Notes under the pieces: generated by a model | Seen by the model: only the letters and a program-made list of their open reading frames with translations | The model's database searches: none | What the model was told of the DNA's origin: nothing | Translations under genes and position numbers: made by a program | NCBI RefSeq assembly: GCF_001298445.1 | Contig: NZ_CP012036.1 | Span: forward strand, 1-64,000 | DNA from: Nostoc piscinale CENA21 | GTDB taxonomy: Bacteria > Cyanobacteriota > Cyanobacteriia > Cyanobacteriales > Nostocaceae | DNA: 64,000 nt | Reading direction: 5' to 3' | Part shown: positions 56,187 to 64,000 of the stretch, piece by piece | Numbering within the stretch: position 1 is the stretch's first letter | Layout: every line of letters begins with the position of its first letter

Positions 56187-57050
56187 ATGTCTGATCTTAA
56201 AAATGCTTGGGAACATAAATATATAACTACCAATGGTTTGAAACTACACTATGTTACCCAAGGAACAGGCCCTTTAATGTTAATGCTACATGGGTTTCCA
56301 GAATTTTGGTATTCTTGGCGGCATCAAATACCAGAGTTTGCGGAAAATTTTCAAGTGGTGGCTTTAGATTTGCGTGGCTATAACGATAGTGAAAAACCCA
56401 AAGCGCAATCAGCTTATATTATGGATGAATTCATTAAAGATGTTGCGGGTGTAATTAAAGGATTAGGTCACGAAAAATGCGTTTTAGTTGGGCATGATTG
56501 GGGTGGTGCGATCGCTTGGTGTTTTGCTGATGCTCACCCAGAAATGTTAGATAAATTAATCATACTTAACTTACCACACCCAGCCAAATTTTCTCAGGGA
56601 TTATCAACTCCCCAACAATTATTACGTAGCTGGTATATGTTCTTATTTCAACTGCCAATGATACCAGAATTTCTCCTGCAAGCTTTTGACTATCAACCAA
56701 TTGCCCAGACTATTCAAGGCACAGCAGTTAATAAAAATGCTTTTACTGAATCTGACCTAGCTGCTTATAAAAATGCGGCGGCTAAATCTGGTGCTTTAAC
56801 AGCCATGCTCAACTACTATCGCAATGTATTTTCTCACTTTTTACCTAGCAAAAATTGGGAAATTATAAATGTCCCAACACTGATGATTTGGGGCGAAAAT
56901 GATACTGCTCTTGGCAAAGAACTTACTTATGGAACTGATGCCTATGTCAGTAACTTACAAATTCAGTATATTCCCAATTGTGGACATTGGGTACAGCAAG
57001 AACAACCCCAGCTAGTGAATCGTTATATCCGTGATTTCTTGGTAATTTAA
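56187..57050 (+). CDS. Alpha/beta hydrolase (epoxide-hydrolase-like)
   Basis: The 287-residue protein starts at the ATG 56187 (an upstream ATG at 56136 has no support). Motifs are the oxyanion-hole HGFPEFWYSWRHQI, the nucleophile Asp in GHDWGGAIAW, a GEND acid region and the catalytic His in CGHWVQQEQP. This set fits soluble epoxide hydrolases or haloalkane dehalogenases; the HGFPEFWYSW and Asp nucleophile favour the epoxide-hydrolase group. No neighbour indicates a substrate. Confidence 0.85.
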   Translation: MSDLKNAWEHKYITTNGLKLHYVTQGTGPLMLMLHGFPEFWYSWRHQIPEFAENFQVVALDLRGYNDSEKPKAQSAYIMDEFIKDVAGVIKGLGHEKCVLVGHDWGGAIAWCFADAHPEMLDKLIILNLPHPAKFSQGLSTPQQLLRSWYMFLFQLPMIPEFLLQAFDYQPIAQTIQGTAVNKNAFTESDLAAYKNAAAKSGALTAMLNYYRNVFSHFLPSKNWEIINVPTLMIWGENDTALGKELTYGTDAYVSNLQIQYIPNCGHWVQQEQPQLVNRYIRDFLVI

Positions 57051-57361
57051 CATACCAAAATCACATCATACTGAGTGTCAATTAATAATATAAAAATTCC
57101 GGTTAAGAACTAATGACAATTCAAAATAAATGCTTGAATTTCTTAAAAAGATTTAACAAGATAAAGATTGGTAATTTTAGGTAAGTTTTTTGAGCGATCG
57201 CCAGCCCAAAACCCGCATCAACACTGTTTTTATGTCGTTGACCAAACTATTAAACATCACCTTGATTTTGTGAGTTAAATCAACATTGTCCAGAAATTTA
57301 GTGAGATAATAGAATCGTGAGGAAAAGAACGGTTACAACTTCAATACAAAGGGGAAAGATT
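57051..57361. other. Intergenic region before the pentapeptide-repeat gene
   Basis: About 310 bases, AT-rich, with HIP1 near 57195. The ribosome binding site AAAGGGGAAAG lies just before the ATG at 57362. Nothing else is recognised. Confidence 0.4.
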
Positions 57362-57823
57362 ATGAAATTCAAGCTATTTGCCGCTATAGCCTTAGCAACA
57401 ACTCCCCTCATTTTTGCCACCTCTGTGAAAGCAGGGAATTCGCAAGATTTACAAAGGCTTTTATCTACTGGGGAATGTCAGAGGTGTAATCTAGCAGGAG
57501 TTGACCTCAGTGGCGCTCATTTAATTGGTGCAGATTTACGTGGTGCCAACCTTTCTAAAGCTAACCTTGTAGGCGCAAACCTCGAAGGTGCAGACCTCAC
57601 CAATGCAAATTTGAAAGGAGCTAACCTATCTTCAACTTTTGTCACCAACGTTAACTTTAAAAAAGCTAATCTTGACGGCGTGAATTTTACCCGCGCTCAA
57701 ATTCATGACTCCAACGTCTACGGCGCATCAATGGACAATATGAATATCACCGATGCAGATATTTTTAACACAGGCATCGGTGTTGGTGGTGAAGATGGCG
57801 CACAAATGCCAGATTGGGACTAA
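57362..57823 (+). CDS. Secreted pentapeptide-repeat protein
   Basis: The 153-residue protein starts at ATG 57362 after AAAGGGGAAAG; an upstream start at 57317 would add 15 residues without a family. A signal peptide ends near Val-Lys-Ala-Gly. It then has a CxxC (CQRC) and about 13 pentapeptide repeats of A(D/N)LxG type (about 43-130), forming a right-handed beta helix. Function is unknown; the lumen or periplasm is likely. Confidence 0.85.
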   Translation: MKFKLFAAIALATTPLIFATSVKAGNSQDLQRLLSTGECQRCNLAGVDLSGAHLIGADLRGANLSKANLVGANLEGADLTNANLKGANLSSTFVTNVNFKKANLDGVNFTRAQIHDSNVYGASMDNMNITDADIFNTGIGVGGEDGAQMPDWD

Positions 57824-57859
57824 ATTGAACTTAAGTAACTCGTTTTCCACAACTGTGGA

Positions 57860-57975
57860 AATTGGGTGTAGGGGTGAAAGGGTATAGGGTGTAAAGGTTT
57901 TGGATACATACACACCTATACCCTTACATCCTTACACCCATTCTTATCAGACAACTTTTGTGCATCAGTCCTGAT
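57860..57975. repeat. TGTAGGGGTG inverted repeat and ACACCCATTCTTA repeat
   Basis: GGGTGTAGGGGTGAAAGGG (57860-57880 region) faces a TACCCTTACATCCTTACACCC stretch ending about 57940. The end, ACACCCATTCTTA ... AGTCCTG (57934-57973), matches 20860-20899. Confidence 0.55.
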
Positions 57976-57982
57976 TTATAAA

Positions 57983-58060
57983 AGCCAGATACGTGAATAC
58001 AGAAGAACTTTTATTAAGTATTCACATCAATGACCAATGGATTCATTGACGAATCTGGCT
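57983..58060. other. Predicted three-way-junction element
   Basis: Three perfect stems fit as a closed junction: AGCCAGAT (57983-57990) with ATCTGGCT (58053-58060); GTGAATAC (57993-58000) with GTATTCAC (58018-58025); TCAATGA (58027-58033) with TCATTGA (58043-58049). Junction strands are 2, 1 and 3 bases. It could be a structured RNA or a small mobile element; no known family is recognised. Confidence 0.45.
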
Positions 58061-58436
58061 GAAGATAGCTTTAATATTCAGTTAAAATCGGCGATTAACC
58101 TTGTATAAATGAGAGGTGATCTGATTTTTGCATGAATTGTACTTGCATGAGTACGATTATCAGCAACTGATACGGCATGGGATAATCTCATCCTGAAGGT
58201 TGCAGTTGATTGACACACACAAAACTCAGATAGATGTAGTAACACAGCCTACCATTTTTGGCTTCTGTCCTTCTAGTGACTGTCTACCCTGGAGTTGATG
58301 CAGTAGAGGTTAGAGGCATTTATGGTTATAGGGAATACAATGTGTTACCCATCCAAGTCTGATCAACTTGTGCCTTGTCTAATCACAGCCTTTTGGTTGT
58401 AATTGTCCGGATTAAAAAAACCCAACTGTCAAATTT
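58061..58436. other. Intergenic region upstream of CAAD gene
   Basis: About 375 bases with no repeat, RNA or small gene recognised. The promoter of the CAAD gene should lie here. Confidence 0.4.
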
Positions 58437-58886
58437 ATGGAAATTAAGATGCAAGAACCGGAATTCGCAGAAACAAAATCCACAGAAGCAGCAGTAGCAG
58501 ATATCAACAGCCAAACAGGTACCATTACTAAACTCCAGCCTCCTGCTCAACCTCAAGAGGAATGGGTGAAATACGGCGAACAAATTTCTAGCTTTTTAGC
58601 ATCACTGCCTGAGTATCTGGGTAGCTTCTTCAATAAATACAAGCAGCCCCTAGTTAGTGTTGGCTTAATTTTGACCGCACTTGTCGCAGTTAAGGTACTT
58701 TTGGCAATATTAGATTCTTTGAATGATATTCCTTTGGTAGCACCTACCTTTGAGTTGATTGGAATTGGTTACTCTGCTTGGTTTATTTACCGCTATTTAC
58801 TCAAGGCTTCAACCAGAAAAGAGCTAACTAACGAAATTACAACTCTCAAATCACAAGTTGTTGGTAAAAACGCTCCTGGCGCATAA
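58437..58886 (+). CDS. CAAD-domain (CURT1-like) thylakoid protein
   Basis: The 149-residue protein has a disordered N-terminus rich in Glu, Thr and Gln (1-45), then an amphipathic helix, two membrane helices separated by a short loop (about 70-120) and a final helix. This is the CAAD pattern (cyanobacterial aminoacyl-tRNA synthetase appended domain), related to the CURT1 thylakoid-curvature proteins. Here it stands alone with no synthetase, so membrane curvature is the likely role. An in-frame ATG at 58449 is also possible. Confidence 0.8.
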   Translation: MEIKMQEPEFAETKSTEAAVADINSQTGTITKLQPPAQPQEEWVKYGEQISSFLASLPEYLGSFFNKYKQPLVSVGLILTALVAVKVLLAILDSLNDIPLVAPTFELIGIGYSAWFIYRYLLKASTRKELTNEITTLKSQVVGKNAPGA

Positions 58887-59026
58887 TAACTAACTATCAC
58901 TGCAATTTATAGCAGGAGGCAGGAGGCAGCTTTGCTGAAGGCAGGAGGTAAAAGTCTTACTATTCCTGGCATTCAAGCTTTCAACTTGTCTTAACATCTC
59001 TGACTACCGCTATAATTTCAAACACA

Positions 59027-59061
59027 TAAGAGAGGGTAGTGTTCTGCACTACCCTCTCTTA
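59027..59061. terminator. Hairpin between convergent genes
   Basis: TAAGAGAGGGTAGTG (59027-59041) pairs perfectly with CACTACCCTCTCTTA (59047-59061) around a five-base loop. No T-run follows. It could end transcription of the CAAD gene or the SLH gene. Confidence 0.55.
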
Positions 59062-59129
59062 GCCTATGACTATATTAATGACTGAAACTTCCGAGAATAC
59101 TAAGTTCTTACTCAGCACTCAGCACTTTG

Positions 59130-60242
59130 CTACGGTTCGTTAGCTAATTTATTTTCAGATAGTGAACTTTGCTCAGGCGATGCCTGCGGCCGGCTTTGCC
59201 TATGCACAATATTCTCAGAAGAAATTTTATCTAGTCTTCCCAGTTTAACTAAAGCTTGATGTACCATTGCTGCTACTTCTGCCCTGGTGGCTGCTTGATT
59301 GGGAGACAAGAGTTGAGGATTAGCATCAGTAATTACCAAACCATTAGCTGTGGCAGTCGCTACCTTAGTTACGGCATATTTAGGAATATTTTTGGCATCT
59401 TGATAAATACTTAGCATCTGTGCAGGTTTAGCTGGTTGTTTGAGATTCAACCCACTCACCAGCGCCACTAAAACTTGTACACGGGTAATTTTCTGGTTGG
59501 GTTTAAAAGTTTTGTCGGGAAACCCCTTTAAAAAACCTGTACCCACAGCGCGATCAATGGCTGGTGTTGCCCAATATTTACCTGAGACATCTTTAAAAGG
59601 TACAGAATTTTTGCTCAGTTCCGTGTCAAAAGCTTTCTGGAGAATGGCTGCAAATTCCGCCCGATTCACAGGCTGATTTGGCCGAAACGTGTAATCTGGG
59701 AATCCTTTAATAATTCCACGCGCCGAAAGTGCATTAATAAATCGAGTTGCCCAAAAATTTCTCGGTACATCATTAAAGGCAATGGGTGGTGGAATAATTG
59801 ATTTTTGTTCAGCAGGGGTAACTAAAGGTAAAGGCGATGAGGGAATTGATGACTCTGGATTTTTAGATGTAGAAGAAGGTACAATTTGTGGTGCTGAATT
59901 CAGTGGAAGTACTTGGACTGGTGGCAGGATTTGAGAGGAATTTGGGCTAGGTTCGGGAACTATTTCTGTGGGAGGTACAGGTGCAGCCTCAAGTTGAGGA
60001 TTAGTAGTTGGCTGCACCTGGGAAGTTGGAGCGGTAACAGTGGGAGTTGGTTGCGTTTGGATTGTGGAATTTGGTGTCGGCGACAACACTATATTGAAGT
60101 TCCAGCCAGCATCTCGTCGAGAAAATGACCACAAGAGAATCCCCCCGATCGCCCCGAAGGCAACCAAAATGGCAATAAATTCATCAAAGCCAAGGGCTGT
60201 TTTTTCAGATGACTTGGGGTCGGAAGGAGGTAGATTGGTCAT
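59130..60242 (-). CDS. SLH-domain protein with single membrane anchor
   Basis: This 370-residue protein has an N-terminal cytoplasmic part, a membrane helix (about 22-42), a long Pro/Thr/Gln-rich linker (55-150) and three SLH domains (about 155-345), e.g. FNDVPRNFWATRFINALSAR and GFPDYTFRPNQPVNRAEFAA. SLH domains bind secondary cell-wall polymers or peptidoglycan; in cyanobacteria they also occur on outer-membrane porins. This version has no porin, so it may tether the wall to the inner membrane. Single-gene unit. Confidence 0.88.
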   Translation of the reverse strand: MTNLPPSDPKSSEKTALGFDEFIAILVAFGAIGGILLWSFSRRDAGWNFNIVLSPTPNSTIQTQPTPTVTAPTSQVQPTTNPQLEAAPVPPTEIVPEPSPNSSQILPPVQVLPLNSAPQIVPSSTSKNPESSIPSSPLPLVTPAEQKSIIPPPIAFNDVPRNFWATRFINALSARGIIKGFPDYTFRPNQPVNRAEFAAILQKAFDTELSKNSVPFKDVSGKYWATPAIDRAVGTGFLKGFPDKTFKPNQKITRVQVLVALVSGLNLKQPAKPAQMLSIYQDAKNIPKYAVTKVATATANGLVITDANPQLLSPNQAATRAEVAAMVHQALVKLGRLDKISSENIVHRQSRPQASPEQSSLSENKLANEP

Positions 60243-60292
60243 CGTATTTTCCCTGAAATTGCAAAGTTACCACTCAAAAATCAAGAAGCTTG

Positions 60293-60370
60293 GGGACTGA
60301 AGTCGCAGCTATCCAAACAAAACCCGCACTTCGACTACGCTCAGTGCCTACCTATGCGGGTTTACAGCTT
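60293..60370. repeat. Intergenic repeat with nested second repeat
   Basis: GGGACTGAAGTCGCAGCTAT and AAACCCGCA ... TGCGGGTTT match the 55896-56050 repeat, but a second unit, CTTCGACTACGCTCAGTG (60331-60348), interrupts the palindrome. The same unit occurs (reversed) in the 8285-8382 cluster. Confidence 0.6.
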
Positions 60371-60424
60371 AATTTTCAGACATCATCTCAAAGCATTTAT
60401 TTCACCCTTCATACTTCATACTTC

Positions 60425-61714
60425 TTAAAGCACTCGCAAGATGCTGGGAATGCTATCAATCGCCTCCAGACTCCGAATTTCTTCTAAAGCTTGGCGGAAA
60501 TTACCTTCCTGCACATCGTGGGTGACAACCACAATTTCTGCTAATGTTCCCTGAAAGCCAGTTTGCACAACTGATTCTAAACTCACACCATGATTGCCAA
60601 AGCAAGTACCTAGTTTACCAATTACGCCAGGGTGGTCTTTGGTGAGGAAGCGGGCGTAAAATCGGGTAACTAATTCCGAGATGGGGGTGACTTGGCAGTA
60701 ATCTTCATGTCTACAAGTTAGCAGGGGATTTGGTGCGGCTGTATTACTCTTGAGGGCTGCTGCCAAACTTAGAATATCTGAGGTGACAGCACTGGCTGTT
60801 GCACCTGCACCCGCACCTGGCCCAAAAAACATCACTTGGCCGATGGGTTCGCCTTCTACAAGAATGGCGTTATACACACCGTTAACACTAGCCAAGGGGT
60901 GAGATTTCGGTACAAAGGTGGGATGTACTCTTACAGACAACTGGGAGTGGTCATTGTTTTGGTATTGAGCGATCGCTAATAATTTAATCACAAAGCCCAA
61001 TTTTTCAGCGTATGTAATATCTGTCTTGCTAACTTGACGGATACCCTCACAATAAACATCTGGTAAATTAATGCGTCCACCAAAACCCAAGGATGCCAAA
61101 ATCGCAATTTTATCGGCTGCATCTAAACCATCGACATCGGCTGTTGGATCAGCTTCAGCATAACCCAAGCGTTGAGCATCAGCTAACACATCCCCAAAGT
61201 CACTGCCTTCAGTTTGCATCTGGGTGAGGATATAGTTAGTGGTACCGTTAACAATACCAATAACAGTGTTAATCCGGTTAACACTTAAAGCCTGCTTTAG
61301 GGGTTGAATCACGGGAATTCCCCCACCAACAGCCGCTTCTAACATCACATAAACCCCGGCTTCATTGGCAGCGTTGAAAATTTCTGCCCCAAATCGGGAG
61401 ATGGCCGCTTTGTTAGCTGTGACAACGTGTTTACCATTTTTAATCGCTTGGAGAATGAGCGATCGCGCTGGTTCCAATCCCCCCATCACCTCAACTACAA
61501 TATCCACAGCCGGATCATTGACAATCGCGGCTAAATCTGTTGTGATGACTGACTGTGGTAATTCTACCGCACGGGGTTTATCAGGCGATCGGACACCCAC
61601 CCGATAAATTTCAATTTCTTCCAACAACGGATGACGGCCAACAGCATCTTGTAATAGTTGCACCGTACCTGTACCTACAGTACCTAATCCCAATATTCCT
61701 AGCTTTACACCCAC
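60425..61714 (-). CDS. hom: Homoserine dehydrogenase
   Basis: The 429-residue enzyme reduces aspartate semialdehyde to homoserine, the branch to threonine, methionine and isoleucine. The NAD-binding motif is GILGLGTVGTG, catalytic and substrate residues lie in VGGGIPVIQPLK, NGTTNYILTQM and YAEADPTADVDGLDAA, and a C-terminal ACT domain (about 355-429; PGVIGKLGTCFGNHGVSLESV) suggests feedback control by threonine. The GTG at 61714 (MGVKLG in the family) is preferred to a TTG at 61729. petH lies upstream on the same strand. Confidence 0.93.
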   Translation of the reverse strand: MGVKLGILGLGTVGTGTVQLLQDAVGRHPLLEEIEIYRVGVRSPDKPRAVELPQSVITTDLAAIVNDPAVDIVVEVMGGLEPARSLILQAIKNGKHVVTANKAAISRFGAEIFNAANEAGVYVMLEAAVGGGIPVIQPLKQALSVNRINTVIGIVNGTTNYILTQMQTEGSDFGDVLADAQRLGYAEADPTADVDGLDAADKIAILASLGFGGRINLPDVYCEGIRQVSKTDITYAEKLGFVIKLLAIAQYQNNDHSQLSVRVHPTFVPKSHPLASVNGVYNAILVEGEPIGQVMFFGPGAGAGATASAVTSDILSLAAALKSNTAAPNPLLTCRHEDYCQVTPISELVTRFYARFLTKDHPGVIGKLGTCFGNHGVSLESVVQTGFQGTLAEIVVVTHDVQEGNFRQALEEIRSLEAIDSIPSILRVL

Positions 61715-61882
61715 AAGCTTTTCATCCAATATATTTAGTGCTGAGTCACCGAAGTTTGCTCAACGGGGGGAACCCCCGCACCCAACTTCTCGCTGAGTGC
61801 TGAGTGCTGAGTAGTTAAAAGTAGTTAGCACTCACTTCCACCACCAAGACTCTTTTTTCAGCAAGTATATATACAAAACAAT

Positions 61883-61909
61883 TGTAGGGTGAGCATCGCC
61901 CACCCTACA
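61883..61909. repeat. TGTAGGGTG hairpin between petH and hom
   Basis: TGTAGGGTG (61883-61891) and CACCCTACA (61901-61909) form a perfect nine-base stem. The segment 61736-61815 also has GTGCTGAGTGCTGAGT repeats. It may serve as petH terminator. Confidence 0.5.
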
Positions 61910-61968
61910 GATTATCCTGCTTCAGTTATATTTTGTCAGTTGTCTTAATCTATTGACTAATGACAAAC

Positions 61969-63291
61969 TTAGTAAGTTTCTACGTGCCAACGACCAGCTT
62001 TCTTGATTTCTTTTTGGTAATCACTCCAGGTTACGCCTTCTTTTGCAGCCGCAGCAGTTAAAGCTGCATCAATGCCATCTTCCATACCGCGTAAACCGCA
62101 GATGTATGTGTGGGTTTTTTCATTTTTAATTAATTGCCACAGTTCATCAGCGTGTTCTGCTACACGGTCTTGAATGTACATTCTGCCGCCTTGAGCATTC
62201 TTTTGTTCGCGGCTGATAGCATAAGTCAAGCGGAAGTTATCAGGATACTTCTGCTGCATTTCTTCCAATTCTTCTTTATATAGAATATTGGGAGTTGTCG
62301 GCACACCAAAGATTAACCAAGAGAATCCTTTAAATTGGTACTCTGGGTTAGCTGCTCTTTCTGCATCCTTAAACATCCGCCACAGATAAGCACGCATAGG
62401 CGCGATACCTGTACCAGTTGCCATCATAATCACATTGGCTTCGGGGTCATCGGGTAATAACATTTCTTTACCCACTGGCCCGGTGATTTTTACGTCTTCT
62501 CCTGGTTTTAGGAAACACAGGTGTGTAGAGCAAACACCATAAACTGTTTCACCCGTTTCTGGATGCTTATATTCCAACTGGCGGACGCACAACGAAACTG
62601 TCTTGTCATCTACATCATCGCCATGACGAGTAGAAGCAATAGAATATAATCTGAGTTTTTCTGGCTTGCCATTCTTGTCTACACCAGGCGGAATAATTCC
62701 AATACTTTGACCTTCGATGTACTTCAAATCGCTGCCAGAAAGGTCAAATTTAATGTGCTGAACAATACCAATCCCGCCTTCTCCAACTAACGGCTCATTA
62801 GATATACACTTACCGATAAATGGAGCATTAGGACGATAAGTGTTTACAGGAACGTCAGCGTGGGCTTTTTTGGCTTTCGCTTGAGTCATGGTGTTGCCTT
62901 GGTTAACTTTATTCTTGGGCTGTTCTTCAGCTGGTGGTTTAGCGAAGCCTTTGGCTTCACTTTTCGCTTTCACAGGTGTGGCTTGACCATTCCCCTCATT
63001 GTTAGCAGTCTCTACAGGTGCAGCGTTCACAACTGCGGCCTTACCATTAAGTTGCTCTAGAGCACTTGCAGGTTGAATGCTAACAATTTTGCCGCCTAGG
63101 CGAGTGATACGTCGCATTTCTTGATTCATGCGGTTGTAAGGCACTCTGATGAACACACTGCCACTTTTACGAATTGGGTAGTTCGTTTGATCAGTTTCTT
63201 CGTTCTGACGCAGACCCACCACTTCGTAAACGAAGATGCGGCTACCTGATTCTGTGTTGGCAGCACTCTCAACAGCACCTTGATTGTACAT
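61969..63291 (-). CDS. petH: Ferredoxin-NADP reductase with CpcD-like domain
   Basis: The 440-residue enzyme reduces NADP+ with electrons from ferredoxin at the end of the photosynthetic chain. The N-terminal CpcD-like domain (about 10-80, SRIFVYEVVGL) docks it to phycobilisomes. A linker follows, then the FAD domain (RLYSIAST) and the NADP domain (MATGTGIAPMRAYLW, YICGLRGMEDG), ending in the Tyr typical of FNR. The ATG at 63291 matches the family start; an ATG at 62889 (residue 135) is in frame just before the reductase part and could give the short isoform known in other cyanobacteria. Confidence 0.96.
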   Translation of the reverse strand: MYNQGAVESAANTESGSRIFVYEVVGLRQNEETDQTNYPIRKSGSVFIRVPYNRMNQEMRRITRLGGKIVSIQPASALEQLNGKAAVVNAAPVETANNEGNGQATPVKAKSEAKGFAKPPAEEQPKNKVNQGNTMTQAKAKKAHADVPVNTYRPNAPFIGKCISNEPLVGEGGIGIVQHIKFDLSGSDLKYIEGQSIGIIPPGVDKNGKPEKLRLYSIASTRHGDDVDDKTVSLCVRQLEYKHPETGETVYGVCSTHLCFLKPGEDVKITGPVGKEMLLPDDPEANVIMMATGTGIAPMRAYLWRMFKDAERAANPEYQFKGFSWLIFGVPTTPNILYKEELEEMQQKYPDNFRLTYAISREQKNAQGGRMYIQDRVAEHADELWQLIKNEKTHTYICGLRGMEDGIDAALTAAAAKEGVTWSDYQKEIKKAGRWHVETY

Positions 63292-64000
63292 TCGTTCTAT
63301 CACTCCGATATTTACTTAACCGTTTTTCAAAAAAACTATTCCCATCACTTAGCCAGATTTTAGTTTATCGGATTTTGGGATACCAAAACTAGCACGTTGG
63401 GAAAGAGGCATCAAAAAATGATACCTTGCTAAGTACACTCGCTCTAGACAAGTAGGTATTGGAATAAACACACCTGTTCACCCTCTAAAATAGAGGATAA
63501 GTCGCTGACAGAATGTTAACCATGAGTCAATTTAATCTTTTTTTCGTGAATTATCTTTAAAAAAATCGCTGCTAACAACTTCAACAAATTAGCTGCAAAC
63601 ACTTTTGAGCAGCTACAAATAATGCTTGATAGAGGCGAATTCTGTTCGGCAACCCTGGATATTTTGTAGCTGATTTCTTTATGTTTTTTTCAACAACACT
63701 GCTGAAAAATAAAGATTATATAAACTATAACAATCAATTTCCCTGAATGTGAAACTTAGATCAACCTGAATCAGTTGGAGTTTAGGTTCATATTTATACC
63801 TTAAATATTTACTCAAGATTACTGTTCAGTAAATCAGGCTGACTACTAAATATCTCTTCATTCTTTAGGTAGATTTTCAAGGTGAATGTTGCAAGTCGCG
63901 GGTTAACACCAGTGAAGCAACTGCAACTCTCCTAAAAGGGCTTTAATCGCAAAATTATACTTACTCCTACTGGGAAGATAGGTATCTCATAAGGAAGATG
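63292..64000. other. petH upstream region to window edge
   Basis: About 700 bases that must hold the petH promoter. I found no GTA-N8-TAC (NtcA) site by eye. An ATG at 63998-64000 after AAGGAAG might start a divergent gene (prk in related genomes), but only three bases are visible. No other gene is seen. Confidence 0.4.

Noticed and set aside
57993..58060. Hammerhead ribozyme in the three-way junction
   Set aside because: The CUGAUGA and GAA core strands are absent from the junction.
63303..64000. NtcA-type promoter upstream of petH
   Set aside because: No GTA-N8-TAC was found by eye in this stretch, so it is not reported as a site.

Overview
The window is chromosomal DNA of a cyanobacterium, most likely a filamentous Nostocales species. 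It carries psaE (photosystem I), a petH ferredoxin-NADP reductase with an N-terminal phycobilisome-linker domain, TxlA, a CAAD/CURT1-like protein, a PAP/fibrillin protein and the cyanobacterial form of mraY. The palindrome GCGATCGC (HIP1) occurs throughout. Intergenic DNA is AT-rich and holds many small repeats typical of Nostocales (CAGCACTCAG-type and CTCCTGCC-type strings, hairpin palindromes). No tRNA, rRNA, CRISPR array or complete insertion sequence was seen.

Layout. 1-1.9 kb: an accessory pair, a (Gly-Val-Ala-x)n membrane protein running off the left edge and a vMAP-HTH NTPase, separated by repeats. 2-8.3 kb: an unknown exported protein, a FUSC-family membrane protein, a peptidoglycan-binding protein, a cNMP-binding protein, and a photolyase/cryptochrome whose two domains are separate genes in reversed order. 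8.4-22.7 kb: housekeeping genes (pdxH, AI-2E-family permease, scpA, sugar nucleotidyltransferase, speA, ndk, TerC, CHAD, DUF3616, NIL-ferredoxin, TxlA, MoaD-like, thrC). 23.2-35.5 kb: five consecutive same-strand genes for large secreted or outer-membrane proteins (DUF11 repeats, an SdrD-B-like domain, Ig-like domains plus a predicted beta-barrel, a lamin-tail domain). This is the most unusual part of the window. 35.6-50.8 kb: a protein of unknown function, pgk, a universal stress protein, an RtcB-family ligase, mutM, psaE, a PAP/fibrillin protein, mraY, an archaeal-type isopentenyl phosphate kinase homologue, a PAS-GAF histidine kinase, a NarL-type regulator and era. 51.5-56 kb: accessory genes (Uma2 nuclease, an M48 peptidase homologue without its zinc ligands, a TacA/TacT-type toxin-antitoxin pair, DUF2358, a GHL10-like hydrolase). 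56-64 kb: an epoxide-hydrolase-like protein, a pentapeptide-repeat protein, CAAD, an SLH protein, hom and petH.

Connections. hom and thrC are two steps of threonine synthesis. The psaE, petH, TxlA and CAAD products belong to the thylakoid. scpA, era, mutM and mraY serve chromosome, ribosome and envelope maintenance. In the 23-35 kb cluster the downstream barrel gene starts 3 bases after the DUF11/SdrD-B gene, with its ribosome binding site inside that gene, so the two products may act together.

Caution on sequence quality. Four genes (AI-2E permease, thrC, the last DUF11 gene, the GHL10-like hydrolase) are each broken by exactly one extra base in a run of 7-8 A or T. Because thrC is normally required for growth, base-calling error is the simplest explanation; these four are given as frameshifted genes over their full span.
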